The notes under the pieces are model-generated. The model saw only the letters and a list, made by a program, of their open reading frames with translations. It was not told where the DNA came from and did no database searches. Of a stretch of 64,000 nt of DNA, positions 16,700 through 24,859 are shown piece after piece; positions within the stretch are counted from its first letter, which is position 1, and every line of letters starts with the position of its first letter. Origin of the DNA: Chloroflexota bacterium. GTDB lineage: Bacteria > Chloroflexota > Limnocylindria > Limnocylindrales > CSP1-4. Location of the stretch: NCBI GenBank assembly GCA_015478725.1, contig JADMIG010000015.1, positions 1 to 64,000 of the forward strand, in the 5' to 3' direction. The position numbers and the translations under genes were made by a program.

Positions 16700-18275
16700 A
16701 CGGCTCGTCCGGCGGATCGCGCCCCGGTCGCTCCAGGCGCGACTGACGATCGCTGCGGTCGCCGTCGTGGCCCTGACCCTGACGATCGTCGGGCTCGTCG
16801 TCGTCAATCGGACGGACGACTACTTCTTCCAGCAGACGCAGGTCGACCTCGAGTCCCGCGTCGCCACCGTCCAGGCGTTCGTCGCGGTGGCGATCAACCA
16901 GGCGAGCGTCGACGACCTCGTCGTGTCGCCGACGAACGTCGTCAATCCGGCGGTCGCCCGGGCGCTGACGGACACCGGCAACCAGCAGCTGCTCGCCGAC
17001 GGGATCGCCCAGGCGAACGTGCTCGTCACCGTGGGCCAGGTCACCCGCGACAGCGCCGGGCACGTCAACGTGGTGCCCGCGACCGGCGGCACCTTCCAGA
17101 TCCTCCGCTCGGCGAAACCGCGCACCGGACAGGCGCCGGACGCCATCACCACGACGCCCCGGGCGGTCCCCGAGCTCGCCGGCACGATCCACGAATACGC
17201 CTTCCAGGTGACGCTCTCGGATCCGTACACCTACCGGGCGAGCGCCGTGGCGAATGTCGTCGGTCTCCTCGCGGTCGTCGGTCTCCTCGCCCTCGGGTTC
17301 GCCGTCGTCATCGCCTCGATCGCCGCGCAGCGCTTCACCGCCCCGATCCGACGGCTCACGGACGCCTCGCGGGCGATCGCCGCGGGCGACTACACGAGTC
17401 GCGTCCCGGCCGCCCTCGCGCTCACCGGTGCCTCGGAGATCGCCGAGCTGTCGCGCCAGTTCAACGCGATGGCGGCACAGCTCGGGGAGAGTGTCGACAT
17501 CATCCGTCGTGACCGCGATCGGAGCCGCGACTTCCTCGCCGATGTGTCGCACGAGCTGCGGACGCCCATCGCGGCGATCCGGACGTTCATCGAGCTGCTC
17601 CGCGAGGGCGCCATCGACGATCCGGCGGCCCGCGATGAGTTCCTCGAGTCGAGCCGCGCCCAGCTCGAGCGCCTCGACTGGCTGGCGCAGAACCTCCTCG
17701 ACCTCTCGAAGCTCGACTCCGGCCTGGCGCTTCTCGACGTCCGCCCGGAGGACCTCCGCGCTTGCGTGGAATCCGCGGTCGAGCAGGCCGAACCGGCGGC
17801 CGGGCGAAGGAACATCGGCCTCTCCCTGGACCTGCCGGCCGAGCCGGTCCTCGTCCCGCACGATCCGCAGCGTGTCGGCCAGGTCGTCACGAACCTCGTC
17901 GGGAATGCGATCAAGTTCAACCCGCGGGGCGGTCGGGTCATGGTGTCCGTCCGCGCCCAGAGCGACGGCTCGGCCCGGATCGCGGTGACGGATACCGGCG
18001 TCGGGATCGACGCGTCCGAGCTGCCGCGGATCTTCGAGCGCTTCTATCGCGGCTCGCGCGAGAACGAGGCGCGGAGCAGCGGCAGCGGCCTCGGCCTGGC
18101 GATCGTCAAGTCGATCGTCGACATGCACGGCGGCCGGATCGCCGTCGACAGCCGGATCGGGCGCGGAACCACATTCACGGTCACACTACCGGCTGACGGT
18201 GCGCCGCCGCACTCGAACGTGGCGGATTCTTCACCGGCGCCCGAACCGGGCCTGAATCCTGTGCCGTCACCCTGA
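16671..18275 (+). CDS. Sensor histidine kinase
   Basis: About 534 aa, inner-membrane. Helix 1 is at about 24-46 (LTIAAVAVVALTLTIVGLVVV), then a ~160-residue extracytoplasmic sensor region, helix 2 (VVGLLAVVGLLALGFAVVIASI), HAMP (RFTAPIRRLTDASRAIAAGDY), HisKA with phospho-His near residue 294 (DVSHELRTP), and HATPase_c with N-box NLVGNAIKFNP, DTGVGID and GSGLGLAIVK. The start is uncertain: GTG 16671, overlapping the regulator by 29 nt, is the only in-frame start codon close to the end of the regulator. It partners the upstream response regulator. Confidence 0.88.
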   Translation: MWATPSPSARRLVRRIAPRSLQARLTIAAVAVVALTLTIVGLVVVNRTDDYFFQQTQVDLESRVATVQAFVAVAINQASVDDLVVSPTNVVNPAVARALTDTGNQQLLADGIAQANVLVTVGQVTRDSAGHVNVVPATGGTFQILRSAKPRTGQAPDAITTTPRAVPELAGTIHEYAFQVTLSDPYTYRASAVANVVGLLAVVGLLALGFAVVIASIAAQRFTAPIRRLTDASRAIAAGDYTSRVPAALALTGASEIAELSRQFNAMAAQLGESVDIIRRDRDRSRDFLADVSHELRTPIAAIRTFIELLREGAIDDPAARDEFLESSRAQLERLDWLAQNLLDLSKLDSGLALLDVRPEDLRACVESAVEQAEPAAGRRNIGLSLDLPAEPVLVPHDPQRVGQVVTNLVGNAIKFNPRGGRVMVSVRAQSDGSARIAVTDTGVGIDASELPRIFERFYRGSRENEARSSGSGLGLAIVKSIVDMHGGRIAVDSRIGRGTTFTVTLPADGAPPHSNVADSSPAPEPGLNPVPSP

Positions 18276-18335
18276 TGACCACATGACGGACTGCCGTCCA
18301 CCCTGTCACCCGCGGATCATCGAGGCGACCATCGC

Positions 18336-19832
18336 ATGACCGATCAACGATCCCCCAACCCCGACCTTCCACCGACCGGGTCCACACCGGTCGACCCGGC
18401 GGCGCCCGCACCACCCACCTGGTCCCCGGCATGGTCGCCCGCGAGCGACGAGTCCACGACCGCCACGCCGAACCCGGCCACGCCGAACCCGGCGACGGCA
18501 CCGAACCCGGCCGCGGCCTGGGTGCCGAACCCCGCGACGAGCTTCTCCCCGGCCCCACACCCCACGACGGACTGGGAGCGGACCGCCCGGGCCGCGTCCA
18601 TCCCGGGCCCCACCCCCGGCTCCTGGTTCGAACCGGCCCCGGCGCCGATCGCCACGGTCCCGGCGAGGTCCACGGCCCACGGCGGCGGATCGATCGGCGT
18701 CGTCCTCGCCGCGGCCATCGGGGCCGCCGTCCTGGCGTCCGGCGGCACGTACCTCGCCCTCGATGCGAGCGGCGCCCTCGACCGGCCGGTGACGACCATC
18801 GCGGCCACCGGGCAGACCACCGGCGCGACCACGACACCGGCAGCGACGACGCCGACGGGAGGCTACGACGGTTCGTCGGCCATCGTCGCTGCCGCCGCGA
18901 AGGCCGGGCCGGCGGTCGTCCAGATCACCTCGACCGCGGGCATCAACCCGAACACACTCGGCGCGCTCCCCCAGACCGGCGTCGGCTCAGGGATCATCTT
19001 CGACTCGCACGGCTGGATCCTCACGAATCACCATGTCGTCGCCGGCTCGGACAAGCTCGTCGTGGCGCTCCCCGACGGGCGGACGTTCCCTGGCAAGATC
19101 TACGGCGTCGACACGCTCACGGACCTCGCCATCGTGAAGATCGACGCGACCGGGCTTCCCGTCGCGACGATGGGCGACTCGAGCTCCCTCAAGGTGGGCC
19201 AGCTCGCGATCGCCATCGGCAGCCCGCTCGGAACGTACACGAACACCGTCACGAGCGGCATCGTGTCGGCACTCGGCCGCTCGATCACCGTCCAGAGCGG
19301 CACGCTCAACAATCTCATCCAGACGGACACCGCGATCAACCCCGGCAACAGCGGCGGGCCGCTGCTCGATGCGGCCGGCAACGTCATCGGCATCGACACG
19401 GCGGAGGCCACGAACGCCCAGGGGATCGGCTTCGCGATCCCGATCAACATCGCCAAGCCGCTCCTCCAGCAGGCGCTCGCCGGTGAGGCGCTCGCCAGGC
19501 CGTGGATCGGCATCCGGTACGAGCCGATAACGCCGGCCCTCGTCCAGTCGAACAAGCTCCCGATCGGTCACGGCGCGCTCGTCAGCGGCGGCCAGGACGC
19601 CAACGGTCAGACGACCCCGGGCGTCGTCGCCGGCAGCCCGGCGGACAAGGCCGGCATCAGGGACGGCGACATCATCACGAGCATCGAAGGCCAGGCGATC
19701 GACAGCCTCCACCCGCTCGACGCCGTCATCACCCAGTTCGCCCCCGGGCGCACGGTGACGGTCGAGGTCTACCGCAACGGCACGACGATGAAGGTCCAGG
19801 TGACGCTCGGGACCCGACCGGCGAACCTCTGA
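18336..19832 (+). CDS. HtrA/DegP-type serine protease with PDZ domain, membrane-anchored
   Basis: A 498-aa envelope protease or chaperone. A ~115-residue Pro/Thr/Ala-rich cytoplasmic tail with NPAT repeats precedes one membrane helix (about 119-141). The trypsin-like domain has His233 (LTNHHVV), Asp263 (TDLAIVK) and Ser339 (NPGNSGGP), the full catalytic triad. One PDZ domain follows (about 400-495; GSPADKAGIRDGDIITSIEG). It lies 60 bp after the histidine kinase gene on the same strand, so the kinase or regulator likely controls it or senses the same stress, like CpxAR/DegP or MprAB/PepD. The 3' end is 30 bp from convergent folB, with a shared hairpin. Confidence 0.93.
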   Translation: MTDQRSPNPDLPPTGSTPVDPAAPAPPTWSPAWSPASDESTTATPNPATPNPATAPNPAAAWVPNPATSFSPAPHPTTDWERTARAASIPGPTPGSWFEPAPAPIATVPARSTAHGGGSIGVVLAAAIGAAVLASGGTYLALDASGALDRPVTTIAATGQTTGATTTPAATTPTGGYDGSSAIVAAAAKAGPAVVQITSTAGINPNTLGALPQTGVGSGIIFDSHGWILTNHHVVAGSDKLVVALPDGRTFPGKIYGVDTLTDLAIVKIDATGLPVATMGDSSSLKVGQLAIAIGSPLGTYTNTVTSGIVSALGRSITVQSGTLNNLIQTDTAINPGNSGGPLLDAAGNVIGIDTAEATNAQGIGFAIPINIAKPLLQQALAGEALARPWIGIRYEPITPALVQSNKLPIGHGALVSGGQDANGQTTPGVVAGSPADKAGIRDGDIITSIEGQAIDSLHPLDAVITQFAPGRTVTVEVYRNGTTMKVQVTLGTRPANL

Positions 19833-19862
19833 GTCGAGGGCTCCCGATCCGCCTCTCGGCGG

Positions 19863-20246
19863 TCAGCTCGGACGGCGGTCCTTTCCGGACCGCCGTCGCC
19901 ATATCTCCACCCCGGCCCAGGCGAGCGTGCCCTCGATCGGCGGCTCGAGCTTGCGGACCCGGATCCCGACCTCGCCGATCGGGAACTCGGCGAGGATCTC
20001 GTGGGCGAGTGCCTCGGCGAGCGCCTCGATGAGGCGGAAGCTCGTCGATTCGACGATCTGACGGCAGACCTCGAACACAGCCCCGTAGTCGATCGTCCGG
20101 CGAAGGTCGTCCTCGACGCCAGCCGGCTGGAGGTTGACGACGAGCTCGACGTCGACGGCGAACGGCTGCGCCTGGATCTGCTCCCGTTCGTGGACGCCGT
20201 GGCGGCCGAGGAACCGCATGTCGTGGAGGACGATCCGGTCGCTCAT
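19863..20246 (-). CDS. folB: Dihydroneopterin aldolase
   Basis: A 127-aa FolB, cytoplasmic, folate pathway. It converts 7,8-dihydroneopterin to 6-hydroxymethyl-7,8-dihydropterin. Family motifs: the start DRIVLHDMRFLGRHGVHEREQ, the central DYGAVFEVCRQIVES, the Glu/Leu-rich LIEALAEALAHEIL, and VRVRKLEPPI near the end (here GIRVRKLEPPI). The frame is open to 20477, but the ATG at 20246 overlaps the folP stop by 4 nt and begins the domain. FolK, which often follows or is fused, is absent. Confidence 0.93.
   Translation of the reverse strand: MSDRIVLHDMRFLGRHGVHEREQIQAQPFAVDVELVVNLQPAGVEDDLRRTIDYGAVFEVCRQIVESTSFRLIEALAEALAHEILAEFPIGEVGIRVRKLEPPIEGTLAWAGVEIWRRRSGKDRRPS
19871..19897. terminator. 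Perfect 11-bp hairpin at the htrA/folB convergence
   Basis: GACGGCGGTCC (19871-19881) pairs with GGACCGCCGTC (19887-19897) around loop TTTCC. It is 38 nt past the htrA stop and inside the last codons of folB. There is no long T-tract on either side, so termination efficiency is uncertain. It can serve both directions. Confidence 0.6.
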
Positions 20247-21181
20247 CGATCCTCCGGGCCGGCCGTCCGCCAGCCACGGACGACCGCGTCGGCCATCCGG
20301 GCTGCCCGGACGTTCGGCCCGACGTCGTGGACGCGGACGATGTCGACGCCGGCCCGGACCGCGAGGGCCGTCGTCGCGAGGGTGGCCTCGAGCCGTTCGT
20401 CCACCGGGAGATCGAGGACCTTGCCGAGGGTCGACTTCCTCGAGGTCCCGAGGAGGACGGGCCGACCGAGGAGGCACAGCCGATCGAGATCGGCGAGGAG
20501 GGCGATGTTGTGGTGCGGTGTCTTGCCGAAGCCGAAGCCCGGGTCGACGAGGATCGACTCGACCGGGACGCCCGCCGCGACGGTCCGCTCGACGGCGGCC
20601 TCGAGCTCGGCGAGGATCTCGACGATGAGGTTCGCGTAGCGCGCCTCGGCTCGGTTGTGCATGAGCACGATCGGCACGCCGCGCTCGGCCGCGAGGCGCC
20701 CGAGCGCGCCCTCGGGCGCGACGCCCCAGACATCGTTGAGGAGCGAGGCGCCGGCGTCGAGCGCCGCGGCCGCGACGGATGGCTTCGTCGTGTCGACGCT
20801 CAACGGCAGGTCCGGGAACGCATCATGGATCGCGGCAACGACCGGGACGACCCGCCGACGTTCCTCGGCCTCGTCGACCATCGCATGGCCCGGCCGCGTC
20901 GACTCGCCGCCCACGTCGAGGAAGTCCGCCCCTTCGGCGACCATCCGCCGCACCGTCTCGAGCGCTCGCTCGACGACCGCCGCCTCGTCCGGCCGCGGGG
21001 CGCGAGTCGGCATCCCCGCGAGGAGCCCGTCTCCGGAGAACGAATCCGGCGTGACGTTGAGGATGCCCATGACGTACGTCCGCTCGCCCCAGTCGAAACG
21101 GCGGCCGCCGATCGTCACGGAGGGAAGCGGCCGGTCCGCCCGTCCGGTGATGCCGGAGGCGGCGCTCGATCGGTGGGTCAT
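20243..21181 (-). CDS. folP: Dihydropteroate synthase
   Basis: A 312-aa FolP. It condenses 6-hydroxymethyl-dihydropterin diphosphate with p-aminobenzoate and is the sulfonamide target. Signature loops: GILNVTPDSFSGDG (about 39-52), DVGGESTRPGH (89-99), SVDTTKPSVA, LLNDVWG, VLMHNR, DPGFGFGKTPHHN, LLGTSRKSTLG and VRVHDV at the end. The ATG at 21181 overlaps the folC stop (ATGA) and the end overlaps folB in the same way, so folC-folP-folB is a translationally coupled operon. An extended open frame to 21850 is shadow of folC. Confidence 0.95.
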   Translation of the reverse strand: MTHRSSAASGITGRADRPLPSVTIGGRRFDWGERTYVMGILNVTPDSFSGDGLLAGMPTRAPRPDEAAVVERALETVRRMVAEGADFLDVGGESTRPGHAMVDEAEERRRVVPVVAAIHDAFPDLPLSVDTTKPSVAAAALDAGASLLNDVWGVAPEGALGRLAAERGVPIVLMHNRAEARYANLIVEILAELEAAVERTVAAGVPVESILVDPGFGFGKTPHHNIALLADLDRLCLLGRPVLLGTSRKSTLGKVLDLPVDERLEATLATTALAVRAGVDIVRVHDVGPNVRAARMADAVVRGWRTAGPEDR

Positions 21182-22536
21182 CCGGCGCTCTCCTGCGGGT
21201 CGTGGAGCTGCGGGTCGTCGACCAGTCTGGCGCGCACCGCCCCGACAAGATAGAGCGAGCCGGCGACCACGACCGGACCGCGCGCCGCGACGAGGGCGCG
21301 GTCGAGCGCAGACCGCGCGTCCGGCTCGACGACGATCGATCGATCGCCAGGCACGGCCGCCCAGATCGCGGCCAGGCGCTCCGCTCCCATCGCCCGGGGA
21401 ACCTCGAGGGTCGTGCAGATGACGCGTGCGTCGCGCATGGACTCGGCCCGGGCGAGCGCGGCGGCGATCCCGGCGACGTCCTTGTCCGCCATGGCCGCCA
21501 TGACGATCGCGAGCGGCGGCCGCCGATCGGGCGGTTCGTCGCCGCCGGTGAGGAACGGGCGGAGATCGTCGAGTGCCGTCGCGAGAGCCGCGGCGCCCGC
21601 GGGATTGTGCGCACCGTCGAGGACGACGTCGCGGCCCTCCACCTCGACGATCTCGAGCCGACCGGGCCAACGCGCAGCCGCATAGCCGGCGCGCCGGGCG
21701 GCCTCCGGCACCGTCGCGATGCCGGCCGCCTCGAGGGCGTCGAGCGTCGCGTCGGCGACCGCCGCGTTCGCCGCCTGGTGACGACCGCGGAGCCCGATCC
21801 GCGTCGTGCCGAGCCCGACGAGCTCGACGACGATCCCGTCGCGGTCCCATCCGATGAGCGGCGCGGGGGCCACCTCGTGGAGTGGCACGCCGAGCCGCCG
21901 GGCCCGGCGCCGGATGACCTCCAGTGCATCTCCGACCGCGCCGGTCACCGCTCGGTCACCACGCTCGACGATCGCCGCCTTCTCGCGGGCGATGTGACGG
22001 ATCGTGGGCCCAAGCCGATCCATGTGGTCGAGGTCGACGTTCGTCACGACCGCCACGCCGCCGTCCCAGGCGTGCGTCGCGTCGAGGCGCCCCCCGAGGC
22101 CCACCTCGACGAGAGCGAGGTCCACCCGCTCCTCCGCGAACCATCGGAAGATCGCGGCGGTGAGGAGTTCGAACTCCGTCGGTTCGCCATATCGGCGGGC
22201 GACGCGGGCGGCGACGGCGTCGACCTCGGCGATGAGGCGCGCGAATGTCGCCGGCTCCACCGGGACGCCATCGATCTCGAGTCGTTCTCGATAGCTCACG
22301 AGGTGCGGTTTCGGGGTGGATCCCACCCGCTGACCGGCGGCGCGAAGGGCGGAGCCGGCGAGCGCAAGCACGCTGCCCTTGCCGTTCGTGCCGGCGACGA
22401 GCGCGCCGCGGAACGCTCGCTGCGGATCGTCGAGCTCGCGAAGGATGGCCCGCGTCCGGCCGAGTCCGAGGTGGATCCCGAAGCGTCCGCGCTCCCCGAG
22501 CGCGCGCACGGCCTCCGCATAGCTGAGGACCGTCAT
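21178..22536 (-). CDS. folC: Folylpolyglutamate synthase / dihydrofolate synthase
   Basis: A 452-aa Mur-ligase-family enzyme that adds Glu to dihydropteroate and folates. The ATP loop is VAGTNGKGSV (49-55). The Mg/Lys region VGLGGRLDATHAWDGGVAVVTNVDLDHMDRLG and IAREKAAIV, the folate-binding loops, and DGAHNPAGAAAL in the C-terminal domain are all present. The ATG at 22536 fits the family N-terminus (SYAEAVRAL); the frame extends to 22677 without similarity. It is 13 nt downstream of a small Cys-containing gene and overlaps folP by 4 nt. Confidence 0.95.
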   Translation of the reverse strand: MTVLSYAEAVRALGERGRFGIHLGLGRTRAILRELDDPQRAFRGALVAGTNGKGSVLALAGSALRAAGQRVGSTPKPHLVSYRERLEIDGVPVEPATFARLIAEVDAVAARVARRYGEPTEFELLTAAIFRWFAEERVDLALVEVGLGGRLDATHAWDGGVAVVTNVDLDHMDRLGPTIRHIAREKAAIVERGDRAVTGAVGDALEVIRRRARRLGVPLHEVAPAPLIGWDRDGIVVELVGLGTTRIGLRGRHQAANAAVADATLDALEAAGIATVPEAARRAGYAAARWPGRLEIVEVEGRDVVLDGAHNPAGAAALATALDDLRPFLTGGDEPPDRRPPLAIVMAAMADKDVAGIAAALARAESMRDARVICTTLEVPRAMGAERLAAIWAAVPGDRSIVVEPDARSALDRALVAARGPVVVAGSLYLVGAVRARLVDDPQLHDPQESAG

Positions 22537-22549
22537 CGCCGGGGGGCGC

Positions 22550-22804
22550 TCACTCGTCCGAGAGGTCGTCCTCGTAGAAGACACACTGGTTGAAGCGTGG
22601 CGTGAGGCACACGTCGTTGACGAAGCCCTGCTCCATGTGGACGCCGCCGCGGAGCTGGCAGCGCGACACGTTCGCATCCTGCCGGATGAGCGCCTTGAGG
22701 AGATGCGGTGCCTGGATCGGGATCGCGCCGCGCGATCCGGTCATGTAGAAATGTGGGCAGACGTTCCGTCGGAGGTTCGGCAGCCCGAACCCGCCGCGCG
22801 GCAT
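22550..22804 (-). CDS. Small conserved-looking protein with four cysteines
   Basis: About 84 aa, function unknown. Four Cys are spaced widely (near residues 16, 49, 68 and 74) in contexts such as NVCPHFYMTG, VSRCQLRGG, DVCLTPRF and QCVFYEDD, and could bind a metal or an Fe-S cluster. The start is uncertain: ATG 22804 begins the ordered sequence, but no Shine-Dalgarno is visible and the frame is open to 23185 (a further ATG is at 22921). It lies 13 nt upstream of folC and is probably in the same transcript. No membrane segment is seen. Confidence 0.5.
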   Translation of the reverse strand: MPRGGFGLPNLRRNVCPHFYMTGSRGAIPIQAPHLLKALIRQDANVSRCQLRGGVHMEQGFVNDVCLTPRFNQCVFYEDDLSDE

Positions 22805-23194
22805 CACGGGGAGCGGTGGGTACCCGGGCAGCCGGACCCGGTCGGTCGATCGGGCGCCCGCGCGCCCGGGCGCCACTCGAGCGGCGCCATCCGGGACGCC
22901 GTCCGGTGCGATCGGGTCCATGGGCGTGGCCGACGTGGGTCCGGCGGAGACACGGGCGATGGGCCCGACGCCGAAGCCGGGTCGACCCACCGGACGAGAC
23001 GACCGTTCGGGCCTGGGTTCGCGTGCCTGCACTCCCGTCCTCGTGCGAATGCGCGTGGAAGACGGCACGCGCGACGGCTGCAGAGTACATCGCGCCGGTC
23101 CCATCCGACAGAAGTCCGGTGCCGCCCGACACCAGGGTGGCCAGAGATCGACCGTCCGGGCCGGCCCGTTCGGGAGGTGCGACAATGGCCGCCG
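22805..23194. other. Divergent intergenic region before the Ig-domain gene
   Basis: About 390 bp if the short start of the Cys protein is right; overlapping open frames here are GC-rich shadows. Near the right end are GGGAGG (23172-23177), which is 7 nt before an out-of-frame ATG at 23185, and GACAAT (23181-23186), which is 8 nt before the chosen ATG at 23195 and could be its -10. Confidence 0.4.
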
Positions 23195-24406
23195 ATGAGC
23201 GACCGTCGCAGCTCGCGCCCCTCCCAGGTCCGGCCTCGTCCGCCGTCGACCGGGCGACCGTCGTCGCCGAAGGTGGTCCCCCGTGGCTCATCGCCATACC
23301 GCGTATCCCCGCACAAACGCGTCGAGCGCGGTTCCGGACTTCCCCTTGTCGCCCGGCTCCTCCTGGCCGTCGCGGTCATCGCTCTCGGCGGCGTCATCCT
23401 CTACAGCGCGACCGGCCAGATCGGCAAGCTCGTGGGGGGTCTCGGCTCGGCGATGTCGAACATCCTCGCGAGCAGCGGTCCGTCGCCGTCGGTGGTGCCG
23501 TCGGCCGGCCCGATCGCCGGTGCTCCGACACTCGTCGCCCCGTCGAACTCCTACACGAACACCCCGACGGTCAATGTCAGCGGCACCGTCCCGCTGGGAA
23601 TCCTCGGCTCGAGCGGCTACACCATCTCGCTCTACGACACCCTCCAGGGCAAGAAGCCGGCACTCGTCCGCGACCAGATCGCGATCCCGGCGACGGCGAC
23701 GTTCACGATCGCCGGGGTGACCCTGTCCAAGGGCAGCAATGTCTTCACCGCGACGATCGTCGGCCCGGGCGGGGAGAGCGCCGCGTCCGGTCCGGTGACG
23801 TATGTGCTCGACACCGCCAAGCCGAAGGTGACGATCGTCAGCCCGCAGGACGGCACGACGGTCAACGGCACGTCCGTCGCGATCGTCGGCAAGACGCAGG
23901 CCGCCAGCAGTGTCCTTGCCCAGAACGCGAACAATCACACCTCCGTCTCCACGACCGCGGACGGAGCCGGGAACTTCACCGTCACCGTGGCGATCACGCC
24001 GGGCAACAACGTCGTGACGCTGACCGTCACGGATCCCGCGTCGAACGTGACGACCGCGTCCCTCACGCTCGTTCGCGGCTCCGGCAAGCTCACCGTGTCC
24101 CTCACCTCCACGCTCTACACGTTCAGCTCGGCGAAGGGCGCGAATCTCACCTTCACCGCCGTCCTCACGGATCCGGATGGCGCGCCGATCGCGTCCCAGG
24201 CCCTGACGTTCACGGTCACCCTCGCCGGCGTCCCGCCGGACATCCAGGTCCGGACGACGGATGCCAAGGGCGCGGCCAGCGTCGTCTCGGCCGTCGCGCC
24301 GCACGCAGCCGATCTCGGAGTCGGCAAGCAGGGCACGATCACGGTCGCGGCCGACACGACGTTCGGGCACATCCAGAAGACGATCGTCGTCAACACGGCC
24401 CAGTAG
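23195..24406 (+). CDS. Membrane-anchored or secreted protein with Ig-like domains
   Basis: About 403 aa. A basic Pro/Ser-rich N-terminus (about 1-45) precedes one hydrophobic helix (LPLVARLLLAVAVIALGGVILY), so it is a type II membrane or signal-anchor protein. The exterior has two or three bacterial Ig-like repeats: APTLVAPSNSYTNTPTVNVSGTVP, KPKVTIVSPQDGTTVNGTSVAIVGKTQ, and a final domain with LTFTAVLTDPDGAPIASQALTFTV. These resemble glucodextranase-B/Big-type modules, suggesting a structural or adhesive role. The best Shine-Dalgarno (23172-23177) serves a different frame, so this start (ATG 23195) is tentative. Unknown function. Confidence 0.75.
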   Translation: MSDRRSSRPSQVRPRPPSTGRPSSPKVVPRGSSPYRVSPHKRVERGSGLPLVARLLLAVAVIALGGVILYSATGQIGKLVGGLGSAMSNILASSGPSPSVVPSAGPIAGAPTLVAPSNSYTNTPTVNVSGTVPLGILGSSGYTISLYDTLQGKKPALVRDQIAIPATATFTIAGVTLSKGSNVFTATIVGPGGESAASGPVTYVLDTAKPKVTIVSPQDGTTVNGTSVAIVGKTQAASSVLAQNANNHTSVSTTADGAGNFTVTVAITPGNNVVTLTVTDPASNVTTASLTLVRGSGKLTVSLTSTLYTFSSAKGANLTFTAVLTDPDGAPIASQALTFTVTLAGVPPDIQVRTTDAKGAASVVSAVAPHAADLGVGKQGTITVAADTTFGHIQKTIVVNTAQ

Positions 24407-24421
24407 GGCCGGGCGAGGCGA

Positions 24422-24449
24422 GGTCCGCTCCGCCACGGGACGGCGGACC
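24422..24449 (+). terminator. Hairpin after the Ig-domain gene
   Basis: GGTCCGC (24422-24428) pairs with GCGGACC (24443-24449), 16 nt past the stop codon, with a 14-nt loop that can itself form a short CCG/CGG stem. It is followed by TTG rather than a T-tract, so it is a candidate only. Confidence 0.4.
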
Positions 24450-24490
24450 GTTGCGGTGCCGTTGCGTTGGACAGCCGCGGGGGTCGCAGC

Positions 24491-24496
24491 TACCAT
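24491..24496 (+). promoter_or_regulatory. Predicted -10 hexamer (TACCAT) for leaderless zinc-ribbon gene
   Basis: TACCAT, then 6 nt, then ATG 24503, with no Shine-Dalgarno. Confidence 0.5.
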
Positions 24497-24502
24497 CGCG
24501 GC

Positions 24503-24823
24503 ATGCCGATGTGGCGCTGCCCCCACTGCGAGACCCCACAGGCAGAGACGGCGCGCTGCTGGGTGTGTCATCGATCCAGCACCAGCTGCGCCACCTGCCG
24601 CCATTTCCGGGACGCCGTCGCCGCCAACCTCGGCTATTGCGGACTCGATCGAGCCCGGACGCCACTCCGGGGAGACGAGGTCCGGGCGTGCTGGGAACCC
24701 GGGCTCCGCGCCGGCGCGCTCGAGGATCCCGAGGCCCCGGATCCGTGGCCGGGCCCCAGCGGCGCCGGTCTCCCGATCCCGATCCCGATCGAAGCCCGGC
24801 TCTTCGCGGACCCGGATCTCTGA
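24503..24823 (+). CDS. Small zinc-ribbon protein
   Basis: A 106-aa protein. The N-terminus MPMWRCPHCETPQAETARCWVC gives a CxxC-(13)-CxxC zinc ribbon. A second Cys-rich part (SCATCRHFRD...YCGLDR...ACW) could hold another metal or cluster, and the tail is Pro-rich. Function unknown. The ATG at 24503 was chosen because it starts the ribbon and has a -10-like TACCAT 6 nt before it. It converges on the PASTA kinase gene with a 36-bp gap. Confidence 0.65.
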   Translation: MPMWRCPHCETPQAETARCWVCHRSSTSCATCRHFRDAVAANLGYCGLDRARTPLRGDEVRACWEPGLRAGALEDPEAPDPWPGPSGAGLPIPIPIEARLFADPDL

Positions 24824-24859
24824 GGGGCGGCCCCACGGCCTGCCGGTCGATGATCGGGA

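Noticed and set aside
20327-22593. Long plus-strand open frames through the folate cluster
   Set aside because: Antisense shadows created by high GC3; folP and folC motifs are unambiguous on the minus strand.
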